A stretch of DNA of 64,000 nucleotides from Candidatus Epulonipiscium sp. (GCA_012518255.1 JAAYSX010000060.1:35084-99083), one strand, 5' to 3'; shown: positions 46,057 to 55,629, numbered from the stretch's first letter. Numbers and translations: made by a program. Notes: generated by a model not told the origin, from the sequence alone.

Positions 46057-47991
46057 CTAGTGACTTAAGTTTGCCCTTTTTCTTTTCTTCACTTTACTAA
46101 CAATCAGGTAAATAGCTAATACTAATAAGGCAATTATTAATAATATAACTCCTACAATAATTAAAGAAATCTTATTTGGACTTCTTACTAACCTAATAAT
46201 ATTTTTACTATCTTCTCTTACTTTACGATCCTGAGACATTGCATATTGATCTGGAATAGTCGGTAGACCATCAACTTCATCAAAGGATTGTAGGTAGGAT
46301 GCTAGGGCATACCATTCTTTTGCTTCACTTCCGTCTTTATTGTATACAATACATTCATTAAAGTCTTCTATAGGATTCCCGTCTGCATCCTTAGGAATAA
46401 TTGCAAGAATTCCCTTAGATTTATCCATCACTGCACCAAGCATTTGGGCTGAGTATAAATCTGAAACTACCCTATATAGCTTATCATTCTCTATTTCAAC
46501 CTCTTCCCCTTCTTCATTTACAAGAATAACATCTGTGGATCTATTTAAGATTATTCTATTTGGGTTAAAGTTGTAATGCAATCCTGTGTTATATAGTTGT
46601 GATGCTGGCATAATAGAGGTTATAGAGGCATCTACTTCAGCAACCGTTTTAAGTTCCTTACCTGTGAGATATACACTTCCTATAGGATAACCTATAGTTC
46701 CATCAGCCCCAATACCTAAGGACATAACTTCATAGGCATCAGCAATGCTAATAGGACCTTCCTTAAAGGCTGCCCTAATGGTACCAACTGGAACAATTGA
46801 TACATCTACTGGTATATAGTCATCCCCTTCTGCCTCCTTAATACCATGTATTATTGAATCTGCAATTAAGTGGCCAATTGCTTGATCTATATGATTCTCA
46901 TTCATTTCCCTTAAATCTGTAAAGTCAAATGGACTATAGGCAATTATCTCTTCGTAATCTGTAAATCCATATTCTTTTAAGAATTCATTTACATAATCCC
47001 TGTATTCTTCAATTTTCTCTAAAACCTCCTCATCTGCCTTTACATCTTCATTAACAGGTACAAGGTCGTAATTTTCTACGTCCCATCTACCTTTACTATT
47101 TTGTTTTAGATTAATAACTCCTAAGTTTTTGCCATATTCACCACTACTAAAAATATTAGTACTGCCTATGTTAATAGCTTCTTCATGTGTTGAGTGGGTA
47201 TGTCCACTTATTATTATATCTATTTCAGGAACTTCTTTGGCTAAAATTTCATCTTCTGAATATTTAGGTGTTTCAGAGGTCCCACTATGTGAAAGGCAAA
47301 CAATAATATCTGGATCTTCTTCTGATTTTATTATTTTAACTATTTCCTTAGCACTATCAACATAATTATGGAACTCAAGCCCACTATTTGGCGCACATTC
47401 AATCGCATCATCACCTAATAATCCAAAGATAGCAACCTTAACACCACCTTTATCCACAATCATATAATCCTTAACTCCATAGCTTTCCATTGAGTTTTTA
47501 AGAGTCTTAGCATCTTCATCAGTAGAGTTTTCCCAGTCGATATTGGATATTGTCATAGCTGGTACTGGGTCCCCACTATTTAGTGCTGCATCAAACATGT
47601 TTGCAAGGCCTATGCTACTGTAGTCAAACTCATGATTTCCTAAGGTAACTGCATCATAGCCTAGCAATCCTAACATCCTAAGCTCTACGGCTTGTGTATC
47701 AAATACAGTTTGGAATAAGGTACCCATTGCAAAGTCCCCACCATCAAGTACAAGGGTATCTGGATCCTTTTCCCTAGTTTCATTTATTATTGTTGCAATT
47801 TTAGCAAATCCCCCAGATTGAACTAATTTCCCATCTTCTTTAAATTCCCTTGTGTCTATATAGGAATGTAGATCATGGGTAAATGTAATAGTAAGTTCCT
47901 TGTCTGAAATAGTATCTGCGCTAACAGTAGGTGCTGATACGCATGTCAGCAAAGTAAAGGCTAGTAATAATAATGATAATGTTTTTTTCAT
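46057..47991 (-). CDS. Cell-surface 5'-nucleotidase / UDP-sugar hydrolase family protein
   Basis: 644 residues. Signal peptide (MKKTLSLLLLAFTLLTCVSA), metallophosphoesterase domain with THDLHSYID (38-46), LDGGDFAMGTLF, TLGNHEFDYS and SGHTHSTHEE, then the 5'-nucleotidase C-terminal substrate domain (GHLIADSII, VGTIRAAFKEGPI, SLYTTG-like strands). A C-terminal membrane helix (SLIIVGVILLIIALLVLAIYLIV) and basic tail KVKKRKR anchor it to the membrane with the enzyme outside. It likely scavenges extracellular nucleotides. It is coupled by ATGA overlap to the 6-TM protein gene upstream. Confidence 0.9.
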   Translation of the reverse strand: MKKTLSLLLLAFTLLTCVSAPTVSADTISDKELTITFTHDLHSYIDTREFKEDGKLVQSGGFAKIATIINETREKDPDTLVLDGGDFAMGTLFQTVFDTQAVELRMLGLLGYDAVTLGNHEFDYSSIGLANMFDAALNSGDPVPAMTISNIDWENSTDEDAKTLKNSMESYGVKDYMIVDKGGVKVAIFGLLGDDAIECAPNSGLEFHNYVDSAKEIVKIIKSEEDPDIIVCLSHSGTSETPKYSEDEILAKEVPEIDIIISGHTHSTHEEAINIGSTNIFSSGEYGKNLGVINLKQNSKGRWDVENYDLVPVNEDVKADEEVLEKIEEYRDYVNEFLKEYGFTDYEEIIAYSPFDFTDLREMNENHIDQAIGHLIADSIIHGIKEAEGDDYIPVDVSIVPVGTIRAAFKEGPISIADAYEVMSLGIGADGTIGYPIGSVYLTGKELKTVAEVDASITSIMPASQLYNTGLHYNFNPNRIILNRSTDVILVNEEGEEVEIENDKLYRVVSDLYSAQMLGAVMDKSKGILAIIPKDADGNPIEDFNECIVYNKDGSEAKEWYALASYLQSFDEVDGLPTIPDQYAMSQDRKVREDSKNIIRLVRSPNKISLIIVGVILLIIALLVLAIYLIVSKVKKRKRANLSH

Positions 47992-48692
47992 TTTAATCTC
48001 CCCTCATCTAAGTACATTGTTAATAAACCGAATTGATTCATTATTTCTTCTGATATTTCTTGTATGTCATTTATTTTATCTTCTTGTACACTGGTGCTAG
48101 TTGTAATTCGTTCTGAGGCTATAGATAACTCCTTAATAATATCCATACCTTCTTCAACTGTTTGTTCCCTACTTTCTGCCCCACTTACCAGGCGTCCTCC
48201 TACATTTGCTTGGAATATAATTAGCAAGCCAATAACATTCATGGATATGTATAATTCTGTTATATCAGCAAGCCCCAGTGTAGGAAAGAAATACTCTGGC
48301 CATAGCTGGTAAAGTGCAACCAACAAGATAGTACCAAAAATCATGGAGAAAATAGTAATCTTTTTATCAAAAAACATTGCTGTAAGTGCAACACAAATAA
48401 ATAAGAGAAATACGCCCCCTATTGCTCCTCCCTGTTGAAAAATTGTTAAAAGTATAGCCGTATAAAGTGCTACAACTAATGAATAAGCAAATACCTCACT
48501 GTCTTTTTTTATGAAATATACAATAGTTGGTATAACAAATGAAATAAAACTTATAAGCCAGACCATTGCCATTTCATAAAAACTACCTGTATCAAAATAT
48601 CTTGGTATAGATGATAATAAAGCACCAGTCCATGATAAAATTAAACATTTTTTATTAATATTTTGCCTATTAAATATTGCTTTTTTATTCAT
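47988..48692 (-). CDS. Six-TM membrane protein resembling a chemoreceptor input domain without signalling domain
   Basis: 234 residues from ATG 48692 (weak ribosome site CGTGAG). The open frame extends further upstream to 48875, and a strong GGGGGAG site near 48738 has only non-ATG codons after it, so the start is uncertain. Six hydrophobic segments (about 15-170) are followed by a short helical tail (SREQTVEEGMDIIKELSIASERI) like the region joining a 6-TM sensor to a methyl-accepting domain, then it stops. It may be a truncated receptor or a deliberate short membrane protein; the ATGA overlap with the nucleotidase favours a functional gene. Confidence 0.6.
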   Translation of the reverse strand: MNKKAIFNRQNINKKCLILSWTGALLSSIPRYFDTGSFYEMAMVWLISFISFVIPTIVYFIKKDSEVFAYSLVVALYTAILLTIFQQGGAIGGVFLLFICVALTAMFFDKKITIFSMIFGTILLVALYQLWPEYFFPTLGLADITELYISMNVIGLLIIFQANVGGRLVSGAESREQTVEEGMDIIKELSIASERITTSTSVQEDKINDIQEISEEIMNQFGLLTMYLDEGRLK

Positions 48693-48938
48693 ATTTCTCA
48701 CGGATATATATTCTTTGTGAATATTGACCTTCTCTCCCCCTTTTTCAAACTTATTTTGTACACTTATTATAGCTACATTGTACAGTAAGTGCATTAAAGA
48801 AAAAAACAAACTGGTAGAAATACTTGGCAGAAATATATTGTTATTGTGCATAATTTTCCCACCAAAAAAATACACCTTTTATTTTATTATAATAAAAAAT
48901 CATCCAATAAGCATTGATATATATAGCCTTTAAGACAA

Positions 48939-48967
48939 TTGACGGTTATTAAAATATTGTATATAAT
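48939..48967 (+). promoter_or_regulatory. Sigma-A promoter of the PocR/AraC regulator
   Basis: TTGACG (48939-48944), 17 bases, TATAAT (48962-48967), about 48 bases before the start. Confidence 0.7.
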
Positions 48968-49014
48968 GGGAATACACAGCATTTAGCAATAACATTTTAC
49001 CATAAGGAGGAATA

Positions 49015-49938
49015 ATGAAAACACAATTGCAGGTATATGAAATTAGCCAAATAGTTAACCCTATTAGTTTTCAAGGTGTTCAAGATGACATAGCTTTAGC
49101 CACAGACCTTGCTATTATTACAGTTGACTATAAGGGTCAACCAATTACAAATCATAGTAACTGTAGTGATTTTTGCCATCTAGTTCGCAACTCTCCTAGC
49201 GCAGTCTACTGTGAGTCATGTGATTCCCATGGTGGACTAGAGGCTGCCAGATTACGCAAACCTTGCATCTATACTTGCCATGCGGGTCTTATAGACTTTG
49301 CAATACCCATATTAGCTAATGATTTGTATTTAGGGGCCTTTATGGCGGGACAAGTACTATTATCTCCTCAGGATATAGATAAGGGACCAAGGCCTATTTT
49401 ACATAATGTGAAGCAAACAATTGATATGAATCAAAGTGATTTTAGGGAAGCCTATAATTCTCTCCCAGTGATGAAATGGGAGAAGATCAATCGTCTGGCT
49501 AATATGCTACTTCATTTAGGTAATTACTGCATTAAGGAAGCTGAGTTAAGGGAACTCAGATCATGCCATGCTAGTAATAATGAAAAATTACGTACAAATA
49601 ATTATAAATATAAAAATTCTACAGAAAATATTATCGAGCCTGCCCTAATTTACATACAAGAAAATCCTAGTGAAAAAATCACCTTAAGTAAAATGGCTTC
49701 CCTTTGCAATATATCCCCTAGTTATTTTAGTAAACTATTTGCTAATGAGGGCCTGGGGAGTCTTTCAAATTATGCCAATAAGGTTAAGGTTAATCATGCA
49801 AAGGAACTACTTATAACAACCGATTGGCCAGTTATAAGTATAGCTGAAGCAGTCGGTTTTAATGATTGTGGATATTTCATAAAGGTTTTTAAATCATACA
49901 CACAACAAACCCCTATTGAATACAGAGAAGATAATTAA
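49015..49938 (+). CDS. PocR-domain AraC-family transcriptional regulator
   Basis: 307 residues, start with AAGGAGGAA upstream. Residues 1-180 form a PocR-type sensory domain with its cysteines (NCSDFCHLVR, YCESCDSHGG, PCIYTCHAGLIDFAIPI). Residues about 205-305 form a two-helix-turn-helix AraC DNA-binding domain (ITLSKMASLCNISPSYFSKLF and ISIAEAVGFNDCGYFIKVFK). PocR domains sense small metabolites such as propanediol in the founding case. No catabolic operon is near, so the target may be distant or be the AI-2E transporter gene that follows. Confidence 0.9.
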   Translation: MKTQLQVYEISQIVNPISFQGVQDDIALATDLAIITVDYKGQPITNHSNCSDFCHLVRNSPSAVYCESCDSHGGLEAARLRKPCIYTCHAGLIDFAIPILANDLYLGAFMAGQVLLSPQDIDKGPRPILHNVKQTIDMNQSDFREAYNSLPVMKWEKINRLANMLLHLGNYCIKEAELRELRSCHASNNEKLRTNNYKYKNSTENIIEPALIYIQENPSEKITLSKMASLCNISPSYFSKLFANEGLGSLSNYANKVKVNHAKELLITTDWPVISIAEAVGFNDCGYFIKVFKSYTQQTPIEYREDN

Positions 49939-50002
49939 GTTTGTATATAATAGAACTAAGACCACAAAAAAAGAATAATCATAAGAAAAAGGTGATAGTA
50001 AA

Positions 50003-51151
50003 ATGAATGAATGTAATTCCAACAGACAGTTGTACAAGCGATTAATTGCTAGATTTTTGGTTATAATAGTATCTATAGCCCTAATCATTACATTGGCTCC
50101 TAGGCTTTTTAAATTAATCCACCCTTTTATATTTGCATTAATTATAGCTGCTATACTAAACCCAGTAGTTAGTAAGATACACAAGCTTATAGGTAAGATG
50201 GAACCTAAAGCATCTAAGACAAGGAAGATAATTACCTTAATTCTTAATCTTCTTATTTTATTTGTTGTATGTTCTATTATCTTTTATCTATCTTACACCA
50301 TTTTAAAAGAGATTATTGCTTTTTCCCTTAGTATACAAGAAAATTGGGGGGATATCTTATTGAAAGTGGATAAGATTCAAGAGCATTTTTTATGGGCTAC
50401 AGAAAGCTTACCACCACAGGTAATAGATTTTATAGATAGTTTTAAAGATAATCTTTTAGAACTTATTAAAAATACCAGTCGTAAGATTCTAAGCTCATCT
50501 ATTACGGTAACTGCTTCAATTATTACAGGTGCAGGGAACTTTTTTATTAACTTCTTAACCTTTTTCCTTGCAGTTTATTTTTTGATTTCTGACTATCATA
50601 TAATTGGTCATGTAGCCGATAAGTATGCCCACAAACACAGTGTTAAAACTTTTAGGGTTATTAAGGATGCCCTTAAGAACGCTATCGGTGGTTTTTTAAG
50701 AGCACAGCTCATTATAGCTAGTTGCGCCTTTGTGTTTATGTTTATATGTCTTAGGGCATACGGAATACAGCACGCCTTTGTACTTGCACTAATATTAGGA
50801 TTTATAGATCTTTTGCCCCTTCTAGGTACCATAGCCATGTTATTACCATGGGGAATTCTAGAATACATAGGCGGGGACCCAAAGAAGGGAATATATTTAA
50901 TTTCTATTAGTGTAATATTTATGATAATTAGAAAGATTATTGAACCCAAAATCATGGGAAGCCAAACAGAGTTACATCCTCTCTTTGCCCTAATGAGTAC
51001 TTATGTAGGTCTCAAGCTTTTAGGTATATGGGGAGCAATATTGGGCCCAGTTATAGTTATGGTTATTATAGGTATAGTAAAGTCCGGCTTATTTGATAAT
51101 ACTATAAAGGATATCCAGCAGGCCTATAATAATATATCACAATTATTTTAA
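50003..51151 (+). CDS. AI-2E family transporter
   Basis: 382 residues, about eight membrane segments, family PF01594-like (YtvI/PerM/TqsA). Typical C-terminal motifs: LGFIDLLPLLGTIAMLLPWGI, REIIEPKIMGSQ-like stretch (KIIEPKIMGSQTELHPL) and LKLLGIWGAILGPV. Members export various compounds or ions, and autoinducer-2 transport is not general. Start ATG 50003 with AAAGGTGAT upstream, 64 bases after the regulator gene; probably the same transcript. Confidence 0.88.
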   Translation: MNECNSNRQLYKRLIARFLVIIVSIALIITLAPRLFKLIHPFIFALIIAAILNPVVSKIHKLIGKMEPKASKTRKIITLILNLLILFVVCSIIFYLSYTILKEIIAFSLSIQENWGDILLKVDKIQEHFLWATESLPPQVIDFIDSFKDNLLELIKNTSRKILSSSITVTASIITGAGNFFINFLTFFLAVYFLISDYHIIGHVADKYAHKHSVKTFRVIKDALKNAIGGFLRAQLIIASCAFVFMFICLRAYGIQHAFVLALILGFIDLLPLLGTIAMLLPWGILEYIGGDPKKGIYLISISVIFMIIRKIIEPKIMGSQTELHPLFALMSTYVGLKLLGIWGAILGPVIVMVIIGIVKSGLFDNTIKDIQQAYNNISQLF

Positions 51152-51152
51152 G

Positions 51153-51193
51153 AAAAAGCTGTGTTTATAAAAGTTAATAAACACAGCTTTTTT
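51153..51193. terminator. Terminator after the AI-2E gene
   Basis: AAAAAGCTGTGTTTA and its near-complement TAAACACAGCTTTTT with a T run; serves both converging genes. Confidence 0.85.
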
Positions 51194-51202
51194 TATTAAA
51201 AT

Positions 51203-52315
51203 TTATCTGCCACAACTACATCTACCATCGGGACATCCACATCCATGGGTATCTGATTGAACACGGGAAGTATTTACACATGGTTCCCTATTAGGATATT
51301 TAATGGTTTTTGAGTTTACGCCTACTTCTAGTGGCCTAATGCTTTGCTCTAGTAAATCACCTTCAACAAATAGTAAGCAATCATTTTGCTCTCTTGAACC
51401 CATTGCCTCAAATTTTGGTGGTACTATTAGGCCTGCATGTGGTACTTTATACTGAACAAGATATATAACTTTAAAGTATAAAGTTAAACCTATTGCTAGA
51501 ACTCCATCATCTTTAGAGATTACTTTAGCTAAAGCCTGGGCTGATATTCCTTGTCTAACTGAATTATTAGCTCCGTATTCTACGCATGGGCATGCAGTAC
51601 TTGCTGGGCAATCTGGTCCGCCTGAACAGTTGCATTCAAATTTATGCCTATTTAGATTTTCAACAAATCCTACATAATTAATAGTAGGAACTAGTTTGTT
51701 ACATCCACATGGGTTTTCTGGTGCATATGATATTCCATAAGGTGTGTATAGATCAAATCCTACAGAGCTAGGATTGGTTTCTATATCAAATCCACATGAA
51801 TCTTCTGCTGGAAGGTATCTTAATACCATAAAACCTTCTTTTCTTACCTTGCATTTATCATCAAGTATTTTGACAGCTAGGGTTACATCAATGTCTTTTA
51901 ATGATAGCCTAGAACAATTGGGTTTATCCTTAGTTGGTTTAATTGTTGAGTATCTGCTTTTATCTGGGCACACAAAATTAAAATCTATATCTACTACCTG
52001 AAGTTGAATATTGTCTGCTTTTTTAATATCTTTTGGAGTAAGGTTACCAAAAAGATAATCTGTAGATGGAATACAACCATCTTGATTGTTACATACATCT
52101 ATTAAATGTCTTGCATCTATAATTCTACAAAGATTGATTCCGCTTTCGTCGAAGACAACTGGTGCTAACATATTCAGGCACCTTGGCTCACCTATGGGTG
52201 GACAAACACAGATATCATCTGCCGGTGATACCTGTGACGGATTACATACATCACAGACTCCTGCACTCTTATTTCCGAAGAATTTAGAATCAGAGCCTCC
52301 ACAACATTTGCTCAT
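51203..52315 (-). CDS. Large cysteine-rich protein, probable spore-surface protein
   Basis: 370 residues, ATG with AGGAGG 7 bases upstream, no signal peptide. About 30 cysteines, many in CxC or CC pairs at both ends (MSKCCGG; CNPSQ...CVCPP; FECNCSGGPDCPASTACPC; final CGCPDGRCSCGR). The middle contains beta-strand-like stretches. I do not recognise a family. A sigma-K-like promoter lies in front, and the lack of a secretion signal with many cysteines fits a mother-cell-made coat/exosporium component; this is inference. Head-to-head with the propeller gene at 52489. Confidence 0.65.
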   Translation of the reverse strand: MSKCCGGSDSKFFGNKSAGVCDVCNPSQVSPADDICVCPPIGEPRCLNMLAPVVFDESGINLCRIIDARHLIDVCNNQDGCIPSTDYLFGNLTPKDIKKADNIQLQVVDIDFNFVCPDKSRYSTIKPTKDKPNCSRLSLKDIDVTLAVKILDDKCKVRKEGFMVLRYLPAEDSCGFDIETNPSSVGFDLYTPYGISYAPENPCGCNKLVPTINYVGFVENLNRHKFECNCSGGPDCPASTACPCVEYGANNSVRQGISAQALAKVISKDDGVLAIGLTLYFKVIYLVQYKVPHAGLIVPPKFEAMGSREQNDCLLFVEGDLLEQSIRPLEVGVNSKTIKYPNREPCVNTSRVQSDTHGCGCPDGRCSCGR

Positions 52316-52380
52316 ACAACTTACCTCCTATATATAATGCTAACTTAAGCTGTTAGATAATCTAATTGTCGCTTCAATAC

Positions 52381-52408
52381 TATATTATGGCAAAATTAGC
52401 AGTTTGGT
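52381..52408 (-). promoter_or_regulatory. Sigma-K-like promoter of the large Cys-rich gene
   Basis: On the minus strand: AC (52407-52408), 17 bases, CATAATATA (52381-52389), which fits AC-N17-CATAnnnTA, giving a leader of about 55 bases. The -35 is a short motif, so chance is a real possibility. Confidence 0.45.
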
Positions 52409-52488
52409 GACTGTAGTGTATAAAAAACTTAGCTTTTGAATATACTTTTGTATAGCTTATATGGATATATTTAAATGGGGGTGCTATA

Positions 52489-53787
52489 ATGCCTTATCTA
52501 ATTCGCATGAATGAAACTCAATTGCTATTACTTAATCATTCAAACAACAATGGGGTATATTCCCAAATTCTATCTTCCACTGGATTATCTCGTCCTACTA
52601 TAATCAGTCGTAATCCTAGTTCTAACTATAGTGCTACTTTAGATGATGACAAAAACCTACATATCCTTTTGCAACCATCCAAGGAACAAGTTATCCACTT
52701 ACACTATCAAGACAAGAATGTTACCCGCAATACCATACTAGAAGATCCTAAAAATATTTATAATTTTTCTAATCTGAAGACTATACATGCCACAAATCAA
52801 GTTCATTTATTTTATACTGCAAAGAAACCTAATGAGGATTCTTATGAACTTATACACCATATATTATGCAAGGAAGATAAATTTGAAACTTGTCCTATCT
52901 TATCTTTCTCCTCAGAAACCTTAGGTTTTCGCTACCAGTGCTATGATGGCAAAATATTTATACTATATGGTGAGCTTTCTGACACCTATTGTCTTAATAT
53001 TATTGTTTACCAAGATAATAGTTGGACTAAACCTATCATAATTAAAAAGTCTACCTTTCCTATAGATGACTTTCAGTTTTGTATTGATAATCAAGGAAGG
53101 ATTCATATTGTTTATGTATATGAAAAGTATGGCAGATACCACCTGTCTTATAAGCAGTACTTTGGTGAAGGATTTTCTGACGATCATTCCCTTTATAGTA
53201 CTTCTACTATTATTTATCCAACTATTTTTACCTACCATGGTGGTGTATGGATTAATTTTATAGGGGATGATAAGCTACAAATGATTTTATCAATGGATAA
53301 TGGCGCTAGCTTTAGTAAGAATGTTGATTGCTCTATGCAGACTAATGATCTTAGACGCTGTAATTTCTTATCGGCGCCAGATATATTTCCATTAAATTTT
53401 AATTGTAATACTATCTTTGCAAGCTTATCTTACCCTATACGCTCCGGAGTTATTTCCTCTATTGACATGATTAATTTCCACCCAGATTTGAGACCTAATA
53501 CAGAACTTGAGCTTTTTATAGATGGTATTATTCACACTTTTTCAGGTGATTCTCCAACTACTAACACCCCAGCTGCTCCACAAGATATTATAAATCGTAT
53601 TAAGGATTTAGAGGTTGAAAATAATGAACTTAAGCAGATTCAGGAAAATATGGTCCAGCAATATAATGATATGGCGGAATTAACCAAGAAAATCCAGGAT
53701 GAGGGAAAGAAGTGGCGGGATAAGGCTCTTGACTTAACTAAGGAGCTAGAGGAAGATAAGCTTAAATCAAAAACTCAGGACCAATAA
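52489..53787 (+). CDS. Beta-propeller-like protein with C-terminal coiled coil
   Basis: 432 residues, start with GGGGGTG 7 bases upstream, no signal peptide or membrane segment. Residues 1-340 contain repeated blade-like units of the form GxIHIxYxxxxxxYxLxY (LDDDKNLHILLQP, TNQVHLFYTAK, DGKIFILYGEL, NQGRIHIVYVYEKYGRYHLSY, GGVWINFIGDD). A Pro/Thr linker (SPTTNTPAAPQ, about 365) leads to a charged coiled coil (372-432, rich in Glu/Lys with heptads). Not recognised as a named family. A scaffold role on a cell or spore surface is possible, judged mainly from its divergent Cys-rich neighbour. Confidence 0.6.
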   Translation: MPYLIRMNETQLLLLNHSNNNGVYSQILSSTGLSRPTIISRNPSSNYSATLDDDKNLHILLQPSKEQVIHLHYQDKNVTRNTILEDPKNIYNFSNLKTIHATNQVHLFYTAKKPNEDSYELIHHILCKEDKFETCPILSFSSETLGFRYQCYDGKIFILYGELSDTYCLNIIVYQDNSWTKPIIIKKSTFPIDDFQFCIDNQGRIHIVYVYEKYGRYHLSYKQYFGEGFSDDHSLYSTSTIIYPTIFTYHGGVWINFIGDDKLQMILSMDNGASFSKNVDCSMQTNDLRRCNFLSAPDIFPLNFNCNTIFASLSYPIRSGVISSIDMINFHPDLRPNTELELFIDGIIHTFSGDSPTTNTPAAPQDIINRIKDLEVENNELKQIQENMVQQYNDMAELTKKIQDEGKKWRDKALDLTKELEEDKLKSKTQDQ

Positions 53788-53818
53788 TAATGTCCTGAGT
53801 TTCTTTATATTATATTTA

Positions 53819-54244
53819 TTATTCATTCACTTTTGATACAGCAATTGGAAGGTACTTATCATTTTTATTGTTTTTTTCCCGTTTATTAATTGCTAGATAT
53901 ACAATTGCTGTAAAGAAAACACCAATAAATGCACTGATAACTTCCGCTGCCGCCACACCTTTAGACTCTAAAACACCTAAAGATATACCTATTGCCAAAA
54001 ATAGTACTATAAGGGGAATTCCATACATAATTGCTGTTGCCCTTAGAAAGTAATTCGGTTGGACATCTATCTCAACAACATCTCCAACCTTAGCATTACA
54101 TTTATTAACAGCTTCAATTATACATTCCTTGCCTTCATTTATTCCTGTTGTACACATCTTACAGTGAGCACAGGCTTCTTCTCTTATTACCTTAACAAAT
54201 ATATTATCATTTTTTATAGAATCTACTTTTCCTATTTGCGCCAT
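53819..54244 (-). CDS. RseC/MucC-type SoxR-reducing/positive regulator protein
   Basis: 141 residues. N-terminal Cys cluster CAHCKMCTTGINEGKEC, then CNAKVGDVVEIDV and two membrane segments (about 68-88 and 93-113, the second ending in INKREKNNK). This is the RseC_MucC family, linked with Rnf-type electron transport and SoxR reduction in other bacteria. No rnf or sigma-E genes adjoin here. Start supported by AAAGGGGG. Converges on the propeller gene 31 bases away. Confidence 0.88.
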   Translation of the reverse strand: MAQIGKVDSIKNDNIFVKVIREEACAHCKMCTTGINEGKECIIEAVNKCNAKVGDVVEIDVQPNYFLRATAIMYGIPLIVLFLAIGISLGVLESKGVAAAEVISAFIGVFFTAIVYLAINKREKNNKNDKYLPIAVSKVNE

Positions 54245-54405
54245 GTCTACCCCCTTTACAAGCTAGATTGTTATTTAATAATAATATCCATTGCCCTTAA
54301 TGTCAAATTTATTACCTTTAATAAATTGGCATAAAAGTTCTGGACCTACTATATAAATATATAAGACAAACTTTATCTAAGTTTTATATAATTGGAGGGA
54401 TTAGC

Positions 54406-55461
54406 TTGAATAAAAGCAAAATAAATTATAAAAGAGCCTTTCAGATAGCTACGATTTTTATAGGCACTATAGTTGGTGCCGGACTATCTTCTGGTAAGGA
54501 GCTTTCTCAGTTTTTTAGCCAGTATGGTTATTTGAGTTTTATTGGGATTATATTATGCGGTATTTTCTACATATATATGTCTAAATTAATTATTATAATC
54601 AGCTCAAAACATAAGATTACATCCTATGATGCCTTTATAAGACTAATTAGTCCAGGTATTATGGGTAAGCTTACCAACTATGTTATTACCTTTTTCTTTT
54701 TTACTAGTACTGCCATAGTGATTGCAGGTAGTGGAGCCCTTATTAATCAGTATTTTGGAATACCTATTTGGGTTGGTATATTTATTATGATTTCCTTAGG
54801 AATTATAGTACTGATACGTGAAACAGATGGACTGATAGAAATTAATGGTTTTATTGTACCATCACTTATAATTATAATGAGCATACTGTTTATTAGCTTT
54901 ACATATAAATTTCCAGAAACACTTAGTTTAAATTACTTAAAATTAGCCATGCCACCCAAGACCGGCTGGGGCCTATCTACCATCCTTTATGCTGGTTTTA
55001 ATATTATGTCCTGTATTGGAATCCTAGCTCCACTTAGTACTGAGCTCGAAAATAACAAGGATGTAATTGCCGGTGTTACTATAGGGTCATTTTTCTTAAC
55101 CTTACTATGCTGCCTTATAAACTTTCTTATGATAGTAACCTTTAACCAAGCAACTAGATATGAAATTCCACTCCTATATGTAGCAAAACAAATTACGCCC
55201 TTGCTACAGTTCATATTACTTTGTGTCATATGGCTAGAAATGTTCTCTTCTAAAGTGTCCAATGTCTATAGTCTTGCCAGAAGTATGCAAAATTATTATA
55301 AATTTTCCTTTAAAAAAAGTATGTTTATAATAATTATTCTTTCCCTACCTATTACCCAAATAGGATTTGGAAATCTTGTTACTGTACTCTACCCTTTTTT
55401 TGGGGCACTAAGCATTATATTTGTTTGGCAATGCATTTCTTTTTACCAAAAGATGAAATAG
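54406..55461 (+). CDS. YkvI-like APC-superfamily membrane transporter
   Basis: 351 residues from TTG 54406 (GGAGGGA 5 bases upstream). About ten membrane segments. The first helix AFQIATIFIGTIVGAGLSSGKEL has the broken-helix GAG motif of LeuT-fold APC transporters and the GAG(L/F)xSGxE pattern of Bacillus YkvI. Substrate unknown; probably an ion-coupled amine/amino-acid carrier. Followed by the GGGGACGG palindrome cluster. Confidence 0.8.
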   Translation: MNKSKINYKRAFQIATIFIGTIVGAGLSSGKELSQFFSQYGYLSFIGIILCGIFYIYMSKLIIIISSKHKITSYDAFIRLISPGIMGKLTNYVITFFFFTSTAIVIAGSGALINQYFGIPIWVGIFIMISLGIIVLIRETDGLIEINGFIVPSLIIIMSILFISFTYKFPETLSLNYLKLAMPPKTGWGLSTILYAGFNIMSCIGILAPLSTELENNKDVIAGVTIGSFFLTLLCCLINFLMIVTFNQATRYEIPLLYVAKQITPLLQFILLCVIWLEMFSSKVSNVYSLARSMQNYYKFSFKKSMFIIIILSLPITQIGFGNLVTVLYPFFGALSIIFVWQCISFYQKMK

Positions 55462-55480
55462 GGTACGAAACGGGGAAACG

Positions 55481-55571
55481 GGGGACGGTTCACAAGTATT
55501 AGTAGTAAAAAGGGGACGGTTCACAAGTAATGATAGTTTCCTGAAACTATCATTACTTGTGAACCGTCCCC
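55481..55571. repeat. GGGGACGGTTCACAAGTA repeat cluster, copy A
   Basis: Direct copies at 55481-55498 and 55512-55529 and an inverted copy at 55554-55571. The last two form a 29-base perfect palindrome (55512-55540 / 55543-55571). A degenerate GGGG start also occurs at 55472. Same unit as at 60533-60688. It lies between two converging genes. Confidence 0.9.
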
Positions 55572-55584
55572 CTCTTTAAAAATA

Positions 55585-55615
55585 AAAACAGGATGCCAAA
55601 ATGGCATCCTGTTTT
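55585..55615. terminator. Terminator after aspS
   Basis: AAAACAGGATGCC, 5-base loop, GGCATCCTGTTTT: perfect 13-base stem with A/T tails on both sides. Confidence 0.85.
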
Positions 55616-55629
55616 ATCAATGCAATATA

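Noticed and set aside
48693..48875. N-terminal extension of the 6-TM protein to 48875.
   Set aside because: The extra residues are unlike a receptor N-terminus and the ATG there has no ribosome site. The start was set to 48692, although the strong GGGGGAG at about 48738 leaves doubt.
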